NCBI GenBank assembly: GCA_016179045.1
Contig: JACOSL010000041.1
Location: 1 to 48,131 of the forward strand
Direction: 5' to 3'
Source: Fimbriimonas ginsengisoli
GTDB lineage: Bacteria; Armatimonadota; Fimbriimonadia; Fimbriimonadales; Fimbriimonadaceae
DNA: 48,131 bases
This document shows positions 16,895 to 25,442 of this stretch, piece by piece. Each line of letters starts with the position of its first letter. Position 1 is the first letter of the stretch. The notes beneath the pieces were generated by a model. The model was not told the DNA's origin. It did no database searches and was given only the letters and a program-made list of their open reading frames with translations. A program made the position numbers and the translations under genes.

Positions 16895-17821
16895 CTATCG
16901 GCTGACGAGCGCTTCCGGCTGAGCCAGAGACTCGCCCGGCGAGGGGAGATCGACCACCCCTTCGTAGAGTTCTTCGGCGACTCCCTCGACGGTCAGTCGC
17001 CCGTTCCAGGATGGAGCGCTAACCCGTACCGTTCCGCCCGGGTTCTCGACCTCAATAAGGCCGGCTGCGGAGCGACGCCGCATGTAATCGGCGGCGGCCG
17101 CCGCCGAACCGGTTCCGCATCCGAGAGTCTCGCCCGCGCCGCGTTCCCAAATGCGCACCTTGAGCCGCATGGGAGCGGTTTCTTGGCACCAAATGACGCT
17201 CGTCTGGCGTGGGAAGCGCGCGTCGGTCTCGATCCGGCGGCTGATCGCCTCGAAGCTATGGTCGTCGGGGAGTTCGATGGTTGGAATTACAACGTGGGTG
17301 CTGCCGGTAGTGAGCGCGCTGCCGAAGAAGTTGAGCGCCATGCCGTCGATCATCCCACTCCAGACCGCCTCGTTGAAAACCTCGCCGCGAGCCCGAATGG
17401 GCACTTTGGAAGGGGTGTAGTCGGCGGGGCCGATCACCGTTCGGACCAGACCTCCGCCCAAGAGCTGGGCAGGCACGGTCAAACCGCCATGCTCGATTTC
17501 GAGCGCCTCGCCGGTCCATCCTTGCCGATGCGCGTGCACGGCCGCGCATCTGAGGCCGTTGCCGCAGAAATCCTCGGTGCCGTCGGGGTTGAACATCCGG
17601 AGAGTGAGCCTGTCGTGATCACGCCCGATCACGAGCAGCCCGTCTGAGCCGATGCAAAACCGACGCTGGCATAGGGCCTTGGCGAGCATAGGCAGAAATG
17701 CTTCGATGTCGGGGATTGCGCCGCGAGGAACTCGCTCGCGAGCCGCGGTTTCGACATCGGGCAGGTGGACGAGCACGAAATCGTTGCCGATCGACTGGAC
17801 CTTCCAGAAGGTCAGGCGCAT
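16895..17821 (-). CDS. dapF: diaminopimelate epimerase
   Basis: Converts LL- to meso-diaminopimelate for peptidoglycan and lysine synthesis. 308 aa with both catalytic cysteines in context: DFCGNGLRC (about 84-92) and ETLGCGTGSAAAA (about 232-244); begins FWKVQSIGNDFVLV. The N-terminal half has a short insert relative to typical DapF. Its ATG lies 10 bases inside the end of the upstream 690-aa gene, so the two are translationally coupled. Confidence 0.94.
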   Translation of the reverse strand: MRLTFWKVQSIGNDFVLVHLPDVETAARERVPRGAIPDIEAFLPMLAKALCQRRFCIGSDGLLVIGRDHDRLTLRMFNPDGTEDFCGNGLRCAAVHAHRQGWTGEALEIEHGGLTVPAQLLGGGLVRTVIGPADYTPSKVPIRARGEVFNEAVWSGMIDGMALNFFGSALTTGSTHVVIPTIELPDDHSFEAISRRIETDARFPRQTSVIWCQETAPMRLKVRIWERGAGETLGCGTGSAAAAADYMRRRSAAGLIEVENPGGTVRVSAPSWNGRLTVEGVAEELYEGVVDLPSPGESLAQPEALVSR

Positions 17822-19884
17822 GACGCCTCGTCCAGCGGCTCCAGATAGGCCTCGGCGGTTCGGACGGTCTCCTTAAACCAGCAACCGGACGGGCTGACCA
17901 GCGGGAACCACCAGGCGCTCGGGCGCTGCCCGGCCCGGACGAGGCCCCTCGCGGTGGTCACGGCCTGGCGGATCAGGCTAAGGCGCTTGAGTTCGGCCTC
18001 CGTTTCGATGCGCCGGCGCGACTCATTCGCCATTTGCAGTTCGGGGTCCTTCACCCGCGCGCTCTGGGCGGCAAGCGACTGTTTGACCCGAGCCCGGCAG
18101 GAAGCGAGTTCATGATCGAGCGCGCGAAGGTCTTCGTCGAAGCGGGTGCGACGAGCCACATCCTCCTTGGTAGGAGACTTCTCGAAGATCGCAGCTCGAA
18201 AGTGGTCGCCCTTGGCCCTTTCGAGGCCCGATCTTCGCGCGCGGAGTTCGCGCACCTCTTTGTAAAGGCTGTAACGCGCCTCACGCATCACGTCTAGTTC
18301 GCGCTTAAGACCTTCGAGCGAGTCGTGCAGTTGTTGGTGCTCGCGGGCGAGGGTGTTCCAAGCACCGCCAAAGGTTTCGTCGAGATGTCGGATCAGATCG
18401 GCCGATCTCCGCAAGTTGCCGAGTGCAGCCAGGTTTGCTTCCTCTTCCGCGACGACGTCCTTCCACCGGCGGGCAAAGCTCGGAGCGGACAGTTCCTCCG
18501 CCCCGAACGTCCGCTGGAATGGCTCAGGCAATTTCAGCCACGCGTCGCACTCGGTCAGGGCGCTCCATGCGTCATAACGCACCCTGAGAATTGGGTTGAG
18601 TCGTAGGTCGTGACCGGCGCCTTTCAGCTTCGCGTGCATCCCTCGGCTCCGGCCGACGTAGCCGCTCGCCCCCTCGTGGAAGATGAACACGTATTCGGCG
18701 GCGAGCATCCCAATGAGGGTGACCGCCTTGCCGACTATCGCGCAATCCGAGCCGAATTTGGCCTCTACGAGCCGGGCTAGGTCGCTTAGCCCTTGGATTG
18801 GCCGGTCCTTGGGGATGGTGATGAATTGCGGCTCGACCGTCTGGATAACCACTCCCCGATGGCCGAGACGGATCGTGCCGCGGCCGAGGCCGGGGATGAC
18901 GAGATCGAAGGGGATGGCGCCACTGCCAAACCGGGCGGTCTCATAAAGGCCGGAGCTGGCGATCGCCTGATCGTAGGCGCCGATTGCTTCCGTCCGGGTG
19001 GCCGGATCGACGAAGAGCGAGAGCAAGCCAAATCGGGGCAGGTCGCAGGTTTGCGCGTTGAATCGAAGGATCGCAGAAGTGGTCGTGGTTTCGATTTGCA
19101 CGGTCGATTCTGAAGCCGCATCACCCCCTCTTGCGTTCGTCCCGATCAGAGCGGGATTCACGCTTTCTCCCCCCTCGAGGGGGAGAGGATTCCGGACCTC
19201 GAAACGCTCGCCCGACACCAACTCGAAGATCGGCAGGATCAGGCGGCGGTAGAGATCGGCGACGCTTCCATCCTCTTCGGCCGCGTCGCAAAGGCGAGTC
19301 CTGAGTTCGTCGGCCAGGCGCTCGGACTCCGGGCGCGCCTGACCGCCGATACACTCCAGGCTCAAGTCCAGCGCCCAGTCGAGGGTCGCTTGCATCTCGG
19401 AGAAGATTTGGCCGACCGCTACCTCCCGCGTGATGGGCGCGTGCTCGTCGAGGCTGGCAAGGCCGCGCCAACCCCAAGCTTCGGTCGCTTCGTCGAGGAA
19501 GCTTGGCCGTTCCCGGGCAAGGCGCGCGATGCGAAGGCCGGCCGCCGCAAGCTGCTCGCGAGTAATTACGGTCTCGGAGCCAAAAAGCGCGGAGAACTCG
19601 CCGGCAGCGCTCCATAGGCCACGGGTGGTCGTGTCGTTATGGGGCAAGGCGCGGAAGCGGCCGGGGCGGGGCTTTCCGCCCGGGTGCTTGGCGAAATAGT
19701 CGGTGTCGTGAACGGCGGCGACGAAGCGCCTCGGCTTCTTTAGGCGGGCGGCGGCGAGCGCCACCCCCACCTTCATCGGCTCGTCCCAGAACACGGTTTG
19801 GCCGCAAGAAAGCAAGGGAGCGTCGGGCGCAAGGCGCGCGAGTTCTCCCAAAGCATGATCGAAGCTGCGGGTGTGGCTCTCCAC
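17812..19884 (-). CDS. unknown 690-aa protein with repeat-encoded insert, coupled to dapF
   Basis: Soluble protein of unrecognised family, GTG start at 19884. The N-terminal part has GQTVFWDEPMKVGVALAAAR followed by VAAVHDTDYF. That order is weakly like a GQQ...K...HDxDF nucleotide-binding fold of BshC, which also has a coiled coil; this is a loose resemblance, not an assignment. The middle contains beta-rich segments and the C-terminal third (about 510-640) is a long charged coiled coil. Residues about 232-255 (NPLPLEGGESVNPALIGTN and on) are encoded by an inserted X repeat. It overlaps dapF by 10 bases, so its product may work with or be co-regulated with cell-wall synthesis. Confidence 0.7.
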   Translation of the reverse strand: MESHTRSFDHALGELARLAPDAPLLSCGQTVFWDEPMKVGVALAAARLKKPRRFVAAVHDTDYFAKHPGGKPRPGRFRALPHNDTTTRGLWSAAGEFSALFGSETVITREQLAAAGLRIARLARERPSFLDEATEAWGWRGLASLDEHAPITREVAVGQIFSEMQATLDWALDLSLECIGGQARPESERLADELRTRLCDAAEEDGSVADLYRRLILPIFELVSGERFEVRNPLPLEGGESVNPALIGTNARGGDAASESTVQIETTTTSAILRFNAQTCDLPRFGLLSLFVDPATRTEAIGAYDQAIASSGLYETARFGSGAIPFDLVIPGLGRGTIRLGHRGVVIQTVEPQFITIPKDRPIQGLSDLARLVEAKFGSDCAIVGKAVTLIGMLAAEYVFIFHEGASGYVGRSRGMHAKLKGAGHDLRLNPILRVRYDAWSALTECDAWLKLPEPFQRTFGAEELSAPSFARRWKDVVAEEEANLAALGNLRRSADLIRHLDETFGGAWNTLAREHQQLHDSLEGLKRELDVMREARYSLYKEVRELRARRSGLERAKGDHFRAAIFEKSPTKEDVARRTRFDEDLRALDHELASCRARVKQSLAAQSARVKDPELQMANESRRRIETEAELKRLSLIRQAVTTARGLVRAGQRPSAWWFPLVSPSGCWFKETVRTAEAYLEPLDEASCA
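19121..19190 (-). repeat. X element copy 2, in frame inside the 690-aa gene
   Basis: Reading with the gene: CTCTCCCCCTCGAGGGGGGAG, AAAGCGTGAATC, a CCCGCTCTGATCGGGACG segment, AACGCAAGAGGGGGTGA. It encodes PLPLEGGESV... and keeps the frame. The same peptide core appears in the HAD and DnaE2 proteins. Confidence 0.82.
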
Positions 19885-20080
19885 GATGGTTTCGATGGTC
19901 CGTTCTACGGCGCTTGTCGAATTGTGACTCCAATGCTTCTTCTAGGCTCAGACTTTGGGCGGCAAAAACCTGGTAATTCGTAACGGATCCCGCCCGCAAG
20001 AAGACCAGTCAAACGAGGCGTACGAGGCCGGGAACTGCCGTTTGCTCTCCCCTTAGCAGTCTTCCGGCCTTCGTCTTGTT

Positions 20081-23000
20081 TCACCCCACGAGAAAGTCGG
20101 CCGAGGCCAAGGGAAGAGGCTGCCCGGAGGGCAAACGCTTAGCGAGGCCGGGGTGATAAGGGATCACGCGCGAGGCTAGAAACGCCATAAAGCCGTCGCG
20201 ATCCTGCGCCTGACCGATGACGGTGACGTACGAACTGCAAACGATCGCATGGCCATCCCGCCGATACACGTCGTCGAAGCAGGTCACGTTGAGCAGACCG
20301 GTCTCGTCTTCGAGGTCGAAGAACACCACCCGTTTGCCCGAAGAGGTCGGCGGGAACCGCAATCGTATTGGATTGCCGACAACGAACGCGCACGCGCCGT
20401 CGGGCAGCCGCTTGGCGTCGGCCGAGGTTATGCCGCCTTTTACCGCCACTCGATCCCGCTCGAAAGCCATAAGGTGTGCCGCGACATCCATCCCGAGAAG
20501 CGAGCGCTCGTATACCGCCTTCTCCTCAGGTTGGAAGTCTTCCACGCGGGCGGGAAGGCTAGGCTCGGCAAGCAAGAGCGGGAGGCTGCCACCTTCGAGC
20601 AAACTCCTCGCCGTCGCCGCATATTCGGCGATGCTCGGCATTGCCCAGAGAAGCGCGCGGCGGTTGGGATGGAGCGCCTCGAACGCCCCTGCGAGGATCA
20701 GTGCTTCGAGTTCGTCGCGGTCAGGTTGTACCCGTGCGGCGAACTCGAAAATACTCGCAAATCCGTGCGGTCCCTTTCCCCCACCGGGTTCCGGAACCGA
20801 TAGCGGTCTTTCTCGCAACGCGACTGCGGTGGCCGCACCTTGCCGTTCGACGCTCTTGAGCGGCTGCGCTTCACGGTCGGGCGGACGTTCGAGGGCCAAA
20901 GCCTGTTGCTCGAGGATGCGCTGCTTCGTGCCTTCCGAAAGACCGGATAGCTGTATCAGCCCCACTCGAATCGCCGCGTTGGGCACGGTGAGCCCTTTAA
21001 TGGTCAGGTTTTCGACCTCGAACCGTAAGCAGCTGCGGTTGACGTCGAGCGGCAGCATCGCCACCCCCCGCGTCCGCGCTTCGTTGGCGATGGTCGCGGG
21101 GCCGTAGTAGCCCGCCGGCTGGGCCGAAAGCAAGGAGGCGAAATACTCGGCGGGGTGGTTTTGCATCATCGAAACGCTGCGCAGCGACACCTCGGCGAAA
21201 GCAAGCGCATGCCCTTGGGCAAAGCCGTAGCCCTTGAAGCCGGCGACGTAATCGATCACCCGCTCGGCGACGCTGGGCGAGTAGCCCTTGGCGAGCGCGC
21301 GGACCACCACCTCGTCGCGGATCGTCGCCCCATAGTCCTCTCGGCGTCGCTTGTGGATCGCATCGCGAATTTCCTCCGCCTCGCCTGAGGTGTAGCCGCA
21401 GATCTTCTGCAAGAGCTCATCGACCTGCTCTTGAAACACGATGATCCCGTAAGTGTGACCAAGGATCGCCTCGAGGTCTGGATGCTCGAACGAATATGGC
21501 TTGCCCCTGCGGCGGGCGATGAGTTCGTTGATTTTCACAGCACCACCCACTCCAGGCCGTATCCCCGCCTGCACCAGGCTGGCGTCGTGAAGGTCGTTCG
21601 TTTTAAGCCGCACGTGCGCCTGGCGCATTGCGGGCGAAGCGGATTGAGGCACGCCGATCAATTCGCCGCTGCGCATGGCTCGGTACACCTCGGGGTCTTC
21701 GGTGGCGGCGACCCGCTCAACGCTGAAATCGGGATCGGCGAGCCGTACACTGCGCTCCACCCCCGAAAGCACGTCCTGCCCGCGCAGGCATAGGATGTCG
21801 AACTTGTCGAAGACGTGCTTGGCCGAGCGCTTATCCCATTGGATGATGCGCAACTGCTCATCGGCCCAGCCGCTCTCTTCCGCATTGCCCGAGGCAGACC
21901 ACATGACGGGCACGGTCTCCGCCAAGGGGCGATCGCTCACGACGACGCCGGACGAGTGGCAGCGGATGTTGCGTGGCAAATCCATAAGCCGTTCGGCAAG
22001 TGCAAACACCCAGCGGAACCGCTCCTTGGGGATTTGCGCATCGCGCAGCTCGGGCCTGCCTTGGAGAGCCGATTCGAGCTGATCTGGGGGCACGCCGCCA
22101 TGGATGCGCTTGGCAAGAAAGCCGATGGTTTCGTCGGGCAGCCCGAACACCTTGCCCACCTCGCGCACTATGCCCCTCGTGTTGTAGGTGCCCACCGCGG
22201 CCACGGTCGCCACCCGGTCGACGCCGTATTTGCGCACCATGTAGCCGCGAACGTCGTCTCGCCGCCTGGCTTCAAAATCGATGTCGATGTCGGGGCGCTT
22301 GCTGCCGTCGTCGGGCAGGAAGCGGTCGAAATGCAGTTTGTGCCGCACCGCATCGATGCGGGAAAAGCCGAGCACGTAGGCCACCGCCGAATCGATCACC
22401 GAGCCTCGCCCACTCATTTGAATCTCCTGCTCGCGAGCCCAACGGCAGAGGTCCCAGGCAACGAGAAAGTGGGTGGCAAAGCCCAGGCGCTGGATGCGAT
22501 CCAGTTCGTGTGCAAGCCGCCATTTCTGGCGAGCGGCCACACGCCCGTAGGCCGCCATCGATTGAACTTCGACGATCTCGCGCAAGGCATGGGCGTCGTC
22601 CTCGAATAGGCTCGGCAGCCGGGTTCGCTTTGGGAGCACGTCGTCCGCGCACCGATCGGCAACTTCGAGCGTGCGAGCAAGCAGGTCGGGGCGGTCGGTG
22701 AACAAGCGGCCCATTTCAGATGCGGAGCGGAAATAGCGCTCGGCGTTGATCGCGCGCCTCGGCGGCTGCTCGATTTGAGGCCGCGAGGGGTCGCGCAAGG
22801 GCTTGCGGCCCACGATGTCCTCGATCAAGCAGAGTGTGTCGATGCACGCGATCACGTCTTGCGCCGGAAAGTGCGAGGGGCGAGCGTGGGTGATCGCGCC
22901 GCCCGCGATAGGCTTGAGGCCGAGCTCGTGGGCTAGTTGAAGCGCCTGCGCTTCCACCGAGGCCTGCCATGGCAGGAAGCTCCGCTCGATTTCGACATAC

Positions 23001-24106
23001 ACGTTGTCGCTTCCGTAGAGGGCGGTCAGGCGCTGCAACAGGCCTCGCGCCCCGGCGGTATCGCGCCGGATCAGGCGGCGATCGAGCGGCCCGAGATCGC
23101 CGCCGGTCAGGCAGATGAGATCGCCCGAGTGGCGCTCGAGCCGTTCCCAAGAGCCGAGGGGATAGTTGCGAGGCTCTTCGAGGTGGCAGGCGGTGATCAG
23201 GCGGCTGAGGTTGCGATAACCCTCATGGTTCTTGGCGATGAGCACCAACTCGCCGCCTTCCGGCGTTTCGATCGAAGCGCCGATCAGCGGCTTGACGCCC
23301 ACCTTGCGACAGGCCTTGGCAAATTCGAAGCAGCCAACCAGCGAATGGGGATCGGCGATCGCCGCCGCCAGGCAGCCGCCCCTGGCGGCGGCTTCCGCCA
23401 TCTCTTCGGCGAGCATCGTGCCCCGCCCGAAGGCAAAACCGCTGAAGAGGTGGAGGGGGGCGTAGGGGGGCGACGAGGGTGGCATGGGCTTTAGCCCGTG
23501 CTGCTCAGGCTTAACGATGGTCGGACGATGGTCGAACGATGGTCGAACGATGGCTTGCGTTGCCGAGCATGCCTCCGCACACTCTGGCGATGCGTCATGG
23601 AGATGCGAGTCTGTAAGCTGGGGCAAGACCTTGGTCTGTCGGAGCGGCAGTCTGGAGGACGCCATGGATGGCGTCCCGCAAGAATTGGCAAGCGAGCCCC
23701 GGCTTGCTGGGGCGAGCGCAGCCATGAAAAACTCCCCCTCCCTGGAGGGAGGGGGCAGGGGGTGGGTGGCACGGTGCGGAAGCGTTGGGCACTGGGGATC
23801 ACCTTCTCTTGCGTTCGCTACCGCCTTCGCCGGAGCTACGACGGTCGAGACGTTCACGCTTTCTCCCCCATCCAGGGGGAGAGGCTTTAGGCCACCGCGA
23901 CGCTCTCTGAGCCACCACTCTTCGCGGTGCAGAGGATCGAGGGGCTTCTGGCCCGTCTCGCTTAGAAGCCCGACGCTCGACGCGGAGTGCTCGTGCAAAC
24001 GCCTCACCCCCGAGGAGTCGAGCACCTCGGCGTACTGCAAATAGGGCTCGCCATCCCACCAGCACCCCGATTCGCGCCAGCGAGGGCTATTGCCAGGTCC
24101 AGCCAT
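20081..24106 (-). CDS. dnaE2: error-prone DNA polymerase III alpha subunit DnaE2, with repeat-derived N-terminal insert
   Basis: C-family polymerase of the ImuB/DnaE2 mutasome that copies damaged DNA. 1341 codons as an open frame. Residues about 73-207 are encoded by repeats X3, Y3, T1 and P1. From about 208 the family sequence begins with a degenerate PHP domain (LHLFSGFAFGRGT, IADPHSL; usual His metal ligands partly lost), then the polymerase core with RPDIDIDFE (about 604-612; three catalytic Asp), HSSGVVVS and the C-terminal OB fold. Residues 1-72 (WWDGEPYLQYAEVL, REEWWLRER) look like a separate small mutasome protein. So either two genes (second start ATG 23485) are joined by open repeats, or they are fused. 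It overlaps imuB by 20 bases. Confidence 0.88.
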   Translation of the reverse strand: MAGPGNSPRWRESGCWWDGEPYLQYAEVLDSSGVRRLHEHSASSVGLLSETGQKPLDPLHREEWWLRERRGGLKPLPLDGGESVNVSTVVAPAKAVANAREGDPQCPTLPHRATHPLPPPSREGEFFMAALAPASRGSLANSCGTPSMASSRLPLRQTKVLPQLTDSHLHDASPECAEACSATQAIVRPSFDHRPTIVKPEQHGLKPMPPSSPPYAPLHLFSGFAFGRGTMLAEEMAEAAARGGCLAAAIADPHSLVGCFEFAKACRKVGVKPLIGASIETPEGGELVLIAKNHEGYRNLSRLITACHLEEPRNYPLGSWERLERHSGDLICLTGGDLGPLDRRLIRRDTAGARGLLQRLTALYGSDNVYVEIERSFLPWQASVEAQALQLAHELGLKPIAGGAITHARPSHFPAQDVIACIDTLCLIEDIVGRKPLRDPSRPQIEQPPRRAINAERYFRSASEMGRLFTDRPDLLARTLEVADRCADDVLPKRTRLPSLFEDDAHALREIVEVQSMAAYGRVAARQKWRLAHELDRIQRLGFATHFLVAWDLCRWAREQEIQMSGRGSVIDSAVAYVLGFSRIDAVRHKLHFDRFLPDDGSKRPDIDIDFEARRRDDVRGYMVRKYGVDRVATVAAVGTYNTRGIVREVGKVFGLPDETIGFLAKRIHGGVPPDQLESALQGRPELRDAQIPKERFRWVFALAERLMDLPRNIRCHSSGVVVSDRPLAETVPVMWSASGNAEESGWADEQLRIIQWDKRSAKHVFDKFDILCLRGQDVLSGVERSVRLADPDFSVERVAATEDPEVYRAMRSGELIGVPQSASPAMRQAHVRLKTNDLHDASLVQAGIRPGVGGAVKINELIARRRGKPYSFEHPDLEAILGHTYGIIVFQEQVDELLQKICGYTSGEAEEIRDAIHKRRREDYGATIRDEVVVRALAKGYSPSVAERVIDYVAGFKGYGFAQGHALAFAEVSLRSVSMMQNHPAEYFASLLSAQPAGYYGPATIANEARTRGVAMLPLDVNRSCLRFEVENLTIKGLTVPNAAIRVGLIQLSGLSEGTKQRILEQQALALERPPDREAQPLKSVERQGAATAVALRERPLSVPEPGGGKGPHGFASIFEFAARVQPDRDELEALILAGAFEALHPNRRALLWAMPSIAEYAATARSLLEGGSLPLLLAEPSLPARVEDFQPEEKAVYERSLLGMDVAAHLMAFERDRVAVKGGITSADAKRLPDGACAFVVGNPIRLRFPPTSSGKRVVFFDLEDETGLLNVTCFDDVYRRDGHAIVCSSYVTVIGQAQDRDGFMAFLASRVIPYHPGLAKRLPSGQPLPLASADFLVG
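23482..23890 (-). repeat. four-family repeat cluster within the dnaE2 open frame
   Basis: Along the gene direction: X3 (23890-23799), Y3 (23772-23653), T1 (11-bp units at 23515-23553) and P1 (23502-23482, CACGGGCTAAAGCCCATGC). About 405 bp stay open in frame and encode a Pro- and Ser-rich linker beginning LKPLPLDGGESVNV. ATG 23485 lies inside P1, so any separate start of the polymerase would be repeat-supplied. Confidence 0.8.
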
Positions 24107-25367
24107 TGGCTTTCCTCCAGGCTCGGCGTAGCTTGGTGCGCCTGGGCTCTTCGACCTCCGAAGCCAACTTCACCGCTTGGTCCCCAAAAACAGTGCGCAG
24201 ATGGGTGAGCGCGGCCAACGCAGGAGACGATGCTTTTTGCGAGGGCAGGCCGGCCAGATCGGATTGCGTCGCGCGTGGGGCGCTGAGATCGGGCAACCGG
24301 GCGCGGACGGCGACCACCGGTTTCTCCGGCATTTTGGCGAGCATCATGCTTATCGCAGCCCAAAGTGAACCGGGCGATCCGATCGGCTTGGTGTACCTGC
24401 GCGCCAGCCTTGTTAGCGAACCGTCTTCGTGTTCGAACACAAGCTGAAGCTGATTTCCGCTTCTATCGGTTTGCGCAAGCTCGAGGCCGAGCCGTCGGGC
24501 CAGATCGCTCAGACCTTCATCGAAGGCTTGCCGTGTTTCCGGCGGCTCGCCAAATATAAAGCAGCCGGAGATCGACCCCGGTGGGTAGAGAGCGCGGACG
24601 CTCGCATCCCCACGCCCCCAAGCCGCGCTCGCCAGATTCAGAGCGCTCGCGCCGAATTGCGCCCTGAGGACGCTCAGGGGCACACGGGTCAAATCGCCGA
24701 TGCGATGGCAGCCCAGGTCTCGCAGGCGCCGCCTGATCTCGGGCGGCGCGGCGAGCAACTCTCCGATGGGGCGAAGCGCGACGAATGCGGCGGGATTTTC
24801 CAGCGCACGATCTCCCGCCCCGAGTCCGCACGCCAGCTCTGCCAGCCAGCGGCAGCAGCCTGCGCCCCACCGGGCTGGGCAGCCCAGCTTTGCCTCGATC
24901 GCCTCAATCAGGCGAGCAATGAGTTCTTCCGGATGCGGTTGGGCGGAAAAGTCGAGCAGCGCTTCGTGCTGGGTGATGGGTTCGATCGTGTCAGTGAAAT
25001 CAGCGCAAACGTCGAGCCACCTTTCTTGAGCTTCGTGATACGGCTCTTCTCGCCATTGCGTCAACGCCCCCGAACCCAGGATCGCTTTCGCCTCGCTCGC
25101 CGGCATCCCCACGCGCACGCCGCGCTCTAGCGCCGATGCGTTGGCATCGATCACGAGCCGATCGCGATAGACGGCAAGAGGCCGATTTTTGTGCCTCAGC
25201 ATTCCTGGGATGGTTTGTGCCCCGAATGCTGAGGCTTGGCGTGGTCGCGTCCAGATAGCCTCAACATTGGGCGGGCACGAATCATCCCGCAGCAATGCTG
25301 AGGCATGGGGATGATCGACCACCGCGCAGTACATCCCCTCAACTCGGACGAAGACGATATAGTGCAT
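24087..25367 (-). CDS. imuB: ImuB-like inactive Y-family polymerase with hairpin insert
   Basis: 426 aa. Y-family fold with catalytic acids lost: the first motif, normally VDMDAFYA, is VRVEGMYC (about 8-15), and SIDEAYLD is TQHEALLD (about 129-136), as in ImuB scaffold proteins that dock DnaE2 and the beta clamp. An HhH/little-finger region follows (DLTRVPLSVLRAQFG). Residues about 21-58 are encoded by two adjacent H hairpins that split the first motif from NRPLAVY. Starts at ATG 25367 and overlaps dnaE2 by 20 bases. No imuA is seen upstream. Confidence 0.85.
   Translation of the reverse strand: MHYIVFVRVEGMYCAVVDHPHASALLRDDSCPPNVEAIWTRPRQASAFGAQTIPGMLRHKNRPLAVYRDRLVIDANASALERGVRVGMPASEAKAILGSGALTQWREEPYHEAQERWLDVCADFTDTIEPITQHEALLDFSAQPHPEELIARLIEAIEAKLGCPARWGAGCCRWLAELACGLGAGDRALENPAAFVALRPIGELLAAPPEIRRRLRDLGCHRIGDLTRVPLSVLRAQFGASALNLASAAWGRGDASVRALYPPGSISGCFIFGEPPETRQAFDEGLSDLARRLGLELAQTDRSGNQLQLVFEHEDGSLTRLARRYTKPIGSPGSLWAAISMMLAKMPEKPVVAVRARLPDLSAPRATQSDLAGLPSQKASSPALAALTHLRTVFGDQAVKLASEVEEPRRTKLRRAWRKANGWTWQ
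25193..25304. repeat. two H hairpins in frame inside imuB
   Basis: H2 25193-25235: GCCTCAGCATTC pairs perfectly with GAATGCTGAGGC. H3 25258-25304: GCCTCAACATTG with CAATGCTGAGGC, one mismatch. Together 112 bp; they encode about 38 residues exactly where Y-family proteins have only a short loop. Confidence 0.8.
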
Positions 25368-25391
25368 CTTCGTCTACTATTCTAGCGCAAC

Positions 25392-25401
25392 TTTCGCGAA
25401 A
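25392..25401. promoter_or_regulatory. palindrome TTTCGCGAAA in the imuB promoter region
   Basis: A perfect 10-bp palindrome about 25 bases upstream of imuB ATG. On the minus strand TAGAAT (about 25386-25381) follows, fitting a -10 box, so the palindrome lies at -35. It is a candidate damage-response operator; which repressor binds is unknown. Confidence 0.4.
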
Positions 25402-25442
25402 TCCCAAGGGGGGAACATCGCGATTTTCTTCGCTGCGTTAGG

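Noticed and set aside
17812..19884. NFACT/Rqc2 or confident BshC assignment for the 690-aa protein
   Set aside because: The diagnostic motifs of those families are not present; only a loose resemblance remains.
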